Below the pieces are notes generated by a model. It worked only from the letters and a program-made list of their open reading frames with translations, searched no databases and was not told the origin of the DNA. From IMG/VR virus record IMGVR_UViG_3300034685_000407, positions 1 through 51,461 of that record: a stretch of 51,461 nucleotides of DNA. One strand, written 5' to 3'. The position numbers and the translations under genes were made by a program. This stretch comes from a virus. Of the stretch, positions 47,383 to 51,461 are shown piece after piece (the first letter of the stretch is position 1; each line of letters opens with the position of its first letter).

Positions 47383-49600
47383 TAATTCTTTCATCCAGTT
47401 TAGAGAAACGGCTATTTATTCTATTATTTCTAATAGCATACTTGAGAGCCTTTAAATCTCCAATTAAGACAACCTTTTTCTTCGCACGGGTAATTCCAGT
47501 ATAAACAAGGTTTCTTTGAAGCATTCTCTTATGTTGCATTGATAGTGGAATTATGACAGTATCGTATTCGCAACCTTGACTCTTATGAATTGTAGTCGCA
47601 TACGCAAGTTGAAGCTCATCCAACTCATCCTTGAAAAATTCCACTTCTTCATCTTCCATTTTGATTAGAAGAGTTGAGTTACCAAAATCAACATTTTGAA
47701 TTATCCCTATATCTCCATTAAAAACCTCTTTGTCATAGTTGTTTTTATATTGCATAACCTTGTCATATCTTCGGAAAACCCTTTGCCCATAATGTAATTC
47801 AGGTTTATTGCTGGCCTTTGGATTCAAGTCGTCTTGCAATACTATATTTAATTGATCTACTCCAGTTTCAGTCTTTTTCCTAAATGGACTTAAAACCTGA
47901 ACCTCATTTATATCTTTTACTCGCATTAATTCCTTCTTGAAATATTCACTTATAAGACATGGAATATTATTAGGGTCTTTTTCCTCGATAAATACAAAGT
48001 CCTCTGCATACTCCAACTCATCTTCTCCATGATTGATTTTAGAAGAGTTAATTATTATTTTGCTTGTATCTTTCTGACGGAAAATTTCGTTTAAGTATAC
48101 AACAGGAACAATGCCACTAGCTATAACATCTTTCAGAACATTACCTGCACCTACTGATGGCAGCTGGTCAGTATCTCCAACCATAATCAACATAGTGTTT
48201 GGTTTTACTGCTCTTAAAAATGTAGCAAATAGAAGAATATCTACCATAGAACTTTCATCCATAATTATTAAGTCTGCATCTATAGGGTTTTTCTCATCCC
48301 TACCGCAAAAAACTCCATCAGATGATGGTCTGTACTCTAGCAATCTATGAATCGTTTTAGCTTCTAATTTAGTAGCTTCCTGCATTCTTTTAGCTGCTCT
48401 ACCTGTTGGCGCACATAAACTAATCTTACAACCAGAGAAATTCTTCTTAAATATATCTATAATTCCTTTGATTATAGTAGTTTTCCCTGTTCCAGGACCC
48501 CCTGTTATAACCATCATATTTGTTGAAGGCATTGTTTTAAAAGCTTCCTTCTGTTTATCTGCATACTTGATTTTGTACTTCTGTTCAAGTTCAGTAATGG
48601 TTGTGTTTATGTTGTAGTTAAACTTCCTTGGTTTTGCATTAAGTATAAGTTTAACTTTTTTTGCAGCCATTGTTTCACTTGCATGATACAAAGGAAGATA
48701 TACAGAACTATCCGATTCTATAATTAAGTCTTTGGCATTATTCATGTCAATACTTACTCTTATAATGTTGTTTTTATCAACTTCCCCCTGTATTTCTGCC
48801 CCCTGAAGGACTTTTTGTGCTTTTTGAACCATTACATCAAAAGGTAAATATACATGGCCTTCCGCATTTGCACATTCATTAAGAGTATAAATAATACCAG
48901 CTCTTATTCTGAAATCATCATTTGGGTTTATTCCACAAACTCTAGCAATTGCATCGGCAGTTTTAAAACCAATCCCTTCTATGTCATCACATAATCTATA
49001 TGGATTTGCTATTATTTTTTCCATAGCATTATCTCCATACTGCTGACTGATTTTTACTATTTTCCCTGTAGGGATGTGATATGGTTTTAATGAAAGCATT
49101 AGCTTTTCAAGGTGTTCTGATTTTCTATAAGAGTCCACAATAGCTGATGCCTTACCACTTGATATTCCCCTTATAGTAGATAATTGTTTAGGATCGTTTT
49201 TGATTATATCAATTGCGTCTTCTCCAAATTTATCTACTATATTTGTAGCTGTCTTTTTTCCTATTCCTTTAAATAATCCACTGCTCAAATATTCAATTAT
49301 TGCTTCCCTAGAATTAGGCATGACTTCTTCATAATATTTAACCGTAAATCTCCAACCATATTTAGTATGTTTTGTCCAAGTACCTGTTAAATTAAATTTT
49401 TGTCCCTCAACAACGCGCAAGAAGCTCCCAATACCTACAAAATTATTAGGATATTTAGAATCCCTTGCAAAATCGGGGATACCATCGCTTTTAAAAGCGA
49501 TAATCGCGCTATTTGCTTTATCATCCTTAAAAAGAATTCTTGTTACTATCCCCTCAATTACTACTTGTTCATCTTTTGTCGCAACATTAACTACTCCCAT
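47375..49600 (-). CDS. RecD2-like helicase, copy 2
   Basis: Paralog of the gene at 44960, with the same order of parts: OB-like start (IVTRILFKDDKANSAIIAFKS by pattern), HhH repeats (SGLFKGIGKKTATNIV, IRGISSGKASAIV, IEGIGFKTADAIA), Walker A GGPGTGKTT (~367), MDESSMVD, GDTDQLPSVGAG, YATTIHKSQGCEYD, TGITRAKKKV. The two copies are alike throughout, which points to tandem duplication and divergence. Here motif II is DESS. ATG 49600 follows AAGGAGGG by 8 bases, with a promoter directly upstream and its own terminator. Confidence 0.9.
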   Translation of the reverse strand: MGVVNVATKDEQVVIEGIVTRILFKDDKANSAIIAFKSDGIPDFARDSKYPNNFVGIGSFLRVVEGQKFNLTGTWTKHTKYGWRFTVKYYEEVMPNSREAIIEYLSSGLFKGIGKKTATNIVDKFGEDAIDIIKNDPKQLSTIRGISSGKASAIVDSYRKSEHLEKLMLSLKPYHIPTGKIVKISQQYGDNAMEKIIANPYRLCDDIEGIGFKTADAIARVCGINPNDDFRIRAGIIYTLNECANAEGHVYLPFDVMVQKAQKVLQGAEIQGEVDKNNIIRVSIDMNNAKDLIIESDSSVYLPLYHASETMAAKKVKLILNAKPRKFNYNINTTITELEQKYKIKYADKQKEAFKTMPSTNMMVITGGPGTGKTTIIKGIIDIFKKNFSGCKISLCAPTGRAAKRMQEATKLEAKTIHRLLEYRPSSDGVFCGRDEKNPIDADLIIMDESSMVDILLFATFLRAVKPNTMLIMVGDTDQLPSVGAGNVLKDVIASGIVPVVYLNEIFRQKDTSKIIINSSKINHGEDELEYAEDFVFIEEKDPNNIPCLISEYFKKELMRVKDINEVQVLSPFRKKTETGVDQLNIVLQDDLNPKASNKPELHYGQRVFRRYDKVMQYKNNYDKEVFNGDIGIIQNVDFGNSTLLIKMEDEEVEFFKDELDELQLAYATTIHKSQGCEYDTVIIPLSMQHKRMLQRNLVYTGITRAKKKVVLIGDLKALKYAIRNNRINSRFSKLDERIIK

Positions 49601-49627
49601 TGCGTTCCCTCCTTATTGGCTACTTTA

Positions 49628-49657
49628 ATTATATCATATTATTATATATCGGTCTAA
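49628..49657 (-). promoter_or_regulatory. Promoter for helicase copy 2
   Basis: Minus-strand TTAGAC, 18-base spacer, perfect TATAAT. Confidence 0.55.
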
Positions 49658-49661
49658 TTTT

Positions 49662-49706
49662 TCAGGATAAAACGCAATTTACCTCTACTTTTCTTATTAT
49701 TCTCAT
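49662..49706 (-). CDS. Possible 14-aa peptide with strong ribosome site
   Basis: AAAGGAGGTTTTTGA followed by ATG, 13 more codons and TGA, then at once the promoter of helicase copy 2. The ribosome site is among the best in the window. Either a leader peptide, a regulatory micro-ORF or the start of a deleted gene. Confidence 0.3.
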   Translation of the reverse strand: MRIIRKVEVNCVLS

Positions 49707-49799
49707 TCAAAAACCTCCTTTATCTTCTTTATAAAACCTAAACATTTGTGTATATCATTACATTACCCGTTGAATTTAGTATTTTTCAAGAAAACATAA

Positions 49800-49837
49800 C
49801 AAAAAAATAGAGTGATGCTTTAACACCACTCTATTTA
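49800..49837 (-). terminator. Terminator after the SleB-like gene
   Basis: Minus-strand AATAGAGTGGTG/CATCACTCTATT stem followed by TTTTT. Confidence 0.8.
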
Positions 49838-50607
49838 TAAAACCAGTGATTACCTATTCTTTTTACAAATGTTTTTGTCTTTGGAATAGTGAGATCATCA
49901 GCCGTATTTTTGTTTAAAAAATACAATGTCCCGGATGGCACTGCTTGTTCACCATCTAATGCTGCTCTTACAGCATTTTTAACAGATTGCGATGGCGATA
50001 CTTTATATATACTGCCTGTGCCTACTGGAGAAAATTGTCCTCTCTGAAATATTACACCATGTATAGTATTCGGAAAACTGCTTGAAGACACTCTGTTTAA
50101 TACTACATTAGCAACGGCCACTTGTCCTTCATAAGGTTCTCCACCTGCTTCCGCCATAACTATTTTTTCAAGTAATTGAGTGTCCATTTCTATTGGGCTT
50201 CCTCCACGACTTACCACATACCTTGGCTTTTGAGCCTCTTTTTTCTTTAATTCTGCTTTTGCAGCTTCTTCTTTTTGTCTAGCTTCTGATTCAAGTCTTA
50301 TTTTTTTATTTCGTTCTGCTGTTTGCAAAACAATATCATCTGAATTGCTTTTAAGTATACTTGTTGTAACTACTATTGTTTCCATCTTTTCTATTTCTTT
50401 TTTCTCTGCAGTAATTGATTGCTCCTGTACGGCTTGTATCCTTCCGGCACTATATACTGTAATACTTTTAAATGCAATAACACTCACTATCCCAATTCCT
50501 AAACATCCTGCTATTATTGATACCGCTATTTTCTCTCTTTTCTTTTTCAAGTATTCATAACTGTATCCTGTATAATCACTCGTTTTTTCAAAGATTTTTT
50601 TTAGCAT
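49831..50607 (-). CDS. Membrane-anchored SleB-like cell wall hydrolase
   Basis: Hydrolase_2 (SleB) proteins cleave cortex or wall glycan. The 258-aa protein has one membrane helix (~28-47), a coiled, Lys/Glu-rich linker (~95-128) and the catalytic domain with MAEAGGEPYEGQVAVANVVLNRV (Glu153 catalytic by family pattern), then FPNTIHGVIFQRGQFSPVGTGSIY. N-terminal basic residues suggest the tail is inside and the domain outside. Start follows GGGGGGAT. It is one of three wall hydrolases here. Use in spores, host entry or lysis is open. Confidence 0.88.
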   Translation of the reverse strand: MLKKIFEKTSDYTGYSYEYLKKKREKIAVSIIAGCLGIGIVSVIAFKSITVYSAGRIQAVQEQSITAEKKEIEKMETIVVTTSILKSNSDDIVLQTAERNKKIRLESEARQKEEAAKAELKKKEAQKPRYVVSRGGSPIEMDTQLLEKIVMAEAGGEPYEGQVAVANVVLNRVSSSSFPNTIHGVIFQRGQFSPVGTGSIYKVSPSQSVKNAVRAALDGEQAVPSGTLYFLNKNTADDLTIPKTKTFVKRIGNHWFYK

Positions 50608-50708
50608 ATCATATCCCCCCTTAATCTTCTCTACAAACCGCCTTTAACTGTTCTGTGAAATAATATCCAAAGAAACCGATATTTTTCAAGTTTTTAAAAG
50701 CATAAAGA

Positions 50709-50731
50709 AGAAAGAGGGTATATCACCCTCT
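50709..50731 (-). terminator. Terminator
   Basis: Minus-strand AGAGGGT/ACCCTCT stem followed by TTCTT. Confidence 0.6.
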
Positions 50732-50738
50732 AAAAAAG

Positions 50739-51065
50739 CTATTTTTCATTAAATTTAAGCATAAAATCAACTTCTTCTTTAATTTCATCCCAATTGGCCT
50801 GGGATATGCTAATATTGCCTTTCACTTTCATTTCCACTTTGTTTTCCACAGTTGGTTCTGACAAATATCCATCTACTACGACAGAACCATCAGCGATAGT
50901 ATAGAATTTATTTTTTCCTTTTGGTCCCAAACCCTTCTTTTCTGCATCAGATTTGTTTCCTATCCTGATGCTGGATTTTTTGTATCTTGGAACTTTTAGT
51001 TCTATGCCACAGCCATCTACAGAGATTATCTTATAGAGTTTGTCATCAAATTTTCTTGTAAACAC
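50739..51065 (-). CDS. Hypothetical beta-rich protein, 108 aa
   Basis: GTG start with AAAGGAG 8 bases upstream. The protein alternates strands (KLYKIISVDGCGIELKVP, NKFYTIADGSVVVDGYL, NKVEMKVKGNISIS) with a Lys/Gly-rich loop in the middle and a short C-terminal helix. It may be a small OB- or SH3-like fold. The family is not recognised. It stands between the edge fragment genes and the SleB-like gene, with its own TATAAT near 51101. Confidence 0.55.
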   Translation of the reverse strand: MFTRKFDDKLYKIISVDGCGIELKVPRYKKSSIRIGNKSDAEKKGLGPKGKNKFYTIADGSVVVDGYLSEPTVENKVEMKVKGNISISQANWDEIKEEVDFMLKFNEK

Positions 51066-51120
51066 TCCTCCATCTCCTTTCTTTCAGCATCATACTTTTA
51101 TTATATCATATTTTTCTATG

Positions 51121-51372
51121 TTATTCTATTTTTAATATTTTGTCATTAAAGCTGTTTACTATATCTCTAGCAGCAACCACTCCAGAAATAGACGCTTGAA
51201 TAACACCTCTTGTAATCCCTGCCCCATCACCTATGCAATACAATCCATTAATGTCTGTTTCTAGGTTATTATTAACCTTAATCCTTGATGAATAGAACTT
51301 AACCTCTACACCATATAAAAGCGTATTTTTGCCATCAATACCGGGACAAATCTTATCAAGAGCTTTAATGGA
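51121..51372 (-). pseudogene. C-terminal fragment of an FAD-dependent dehydrogenase (COG2509-like)
   Basis: The frame gives SIKALDKICPGID, NTLLYGVEVKFYSSRI, then ETDINGLYCIGDGAGITRGVIQASISGVVAARDI, which is the FAD-binding C-terminal end of this oxidoreductase family. The protein is normally 450+ residues; only ~84 codons remain. At its 5' side a 1-base frame change joins it to an unrelated HD-domain start. Confidence 0.8.
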
Positions 51373-51461
51373 TGTAAGATATAAGGCTCTCCTCCTTTAT
51401 CTACTTGTCCACTATGAGCATTTGTAGCTATTTTGATTGCAGTATCTAATAAATTTCTCAT
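51373..51461 (-). pseudogene. N-terminal fragment of an HD-domain (SpoT/MESH1-like) protein
   Basis: From the last bases of the window an ATG opens a frame with LLDTAIKIATNAHSGQVDKGG and EPYILHP. This matches the start of HD hydrolases that act on (p)ppGpp, with the first metal-binding His in NAHSGQ. Within ~30 codons it meets the oxidoreductase fragment out of frame. Upstream sequence lies outside the window. Confidence 0.6.

Noticed and set aside
1-51461. tRNA, rRNA or riboswitch
   Set aside because: I found no cloverleaf with a GGTTCRA T-arm, no rRNA-like sequence and no riboswitch core I recognise.

Overview
The window looks like accessory DNA from a low-GC Firmicute, most likely a Clostridium-type host. 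It is AT-rich, nearly every gene has an AAGGAGG-type ribosome binding site, TTG and GTG starts are common, and promoters are TTGaaN-17-TATAAT. Cargo that points to this host includes a SleB-type wall hydrolase and a CpaA/TadV-type prepilin peptidase. No ribosomal, tRNA or phage structural genes are visible. The mix of replication and nucleotide genes (thymidylate synthase, DHFR, thymidine kinase, gyrase/topoisomerase A and B, AEP-CHC2 primase, two RecD2 helicases, an SbcC/Rad50-like ATPase, several solitary DNA methyltransferases) with cell-envelope and secretion genes (SecA, NlpC/P60, Amidase_3, SleB, prepilin peptidase, flagellin fragment) fits a very large phage, phage-plasmid or megaplasmid. 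The sequence alone does not decide between these.

Layout. 0-4 kb: orphan Phd-type antitoxin, a TnpB/omega-RNA remnant inserted in a zinc-protein gene, an N6-adenine methyltransferase and an HExxH metallopeptidase-like gene. 4-9.5 kb (mainly + strand): truncated flagellin, tyrosine recombinase, SecA. 9.6-14 kb: Rad50/SbcC-like ATPase and a two-gene VWA module. 14-23.2 kb: four methyltransferase genes (one decayed), NlpC/P60 hydrolase, DHFR-thymidylate synthase, a nuclease-like gene split by a 95-bp tandem duplication, and a primase. 24-28.7 kb: macro-domain protein, then a compact run of six genes that share an N-terminal tag (M-K-V-R-x-D-F-V-T-N-S5-F) on unrelated bodies, headed by a GNAT acetyltransferase and a radical-SAM/SPASM enzyme. 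28.9-33.7 kb: thymidine kinase, small proteins, NfeD-like protein, amidase. 33.8-39.5 kb: topoisomerase A and B genes separated by small genes. 39.6-44 kb: double PadR-like regulator, DUF192, a second radical SAM protein, HNH endonuclease, prepilin peptidase, tandem RHH protein. 44-44.9 kb: IS200/IS605-like non-autonomous element beside a decayed DUF488 gene. 45-49.6 kb: two paralogous RecD2 helicases. 49.8-51.5 kb: SleB-like hydrolase, a hypothetical gene, and two joined gene fragments at the window edge.

Most transcription runs on the minus strand in short units built alike: a terminator, a promoter with -35 context AGTAAAATTTGA, often a conserved leader (GATGATGAAGGAGGA), then one to six genes. 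The most promising undescribed system is the tagged-protein cluster with its radical-SAM/SPASM and GNAT enzymes. Serine codons in the tag switch between AGY and TCN boxes from copy to copy while the peptide stays fixed, so selection acts on the peptide. Several genes are visibly decaying or in flux: a frameshift at an A6 run, an in-frame TGA, a tandem duplication, truncations and chimeric junctions.
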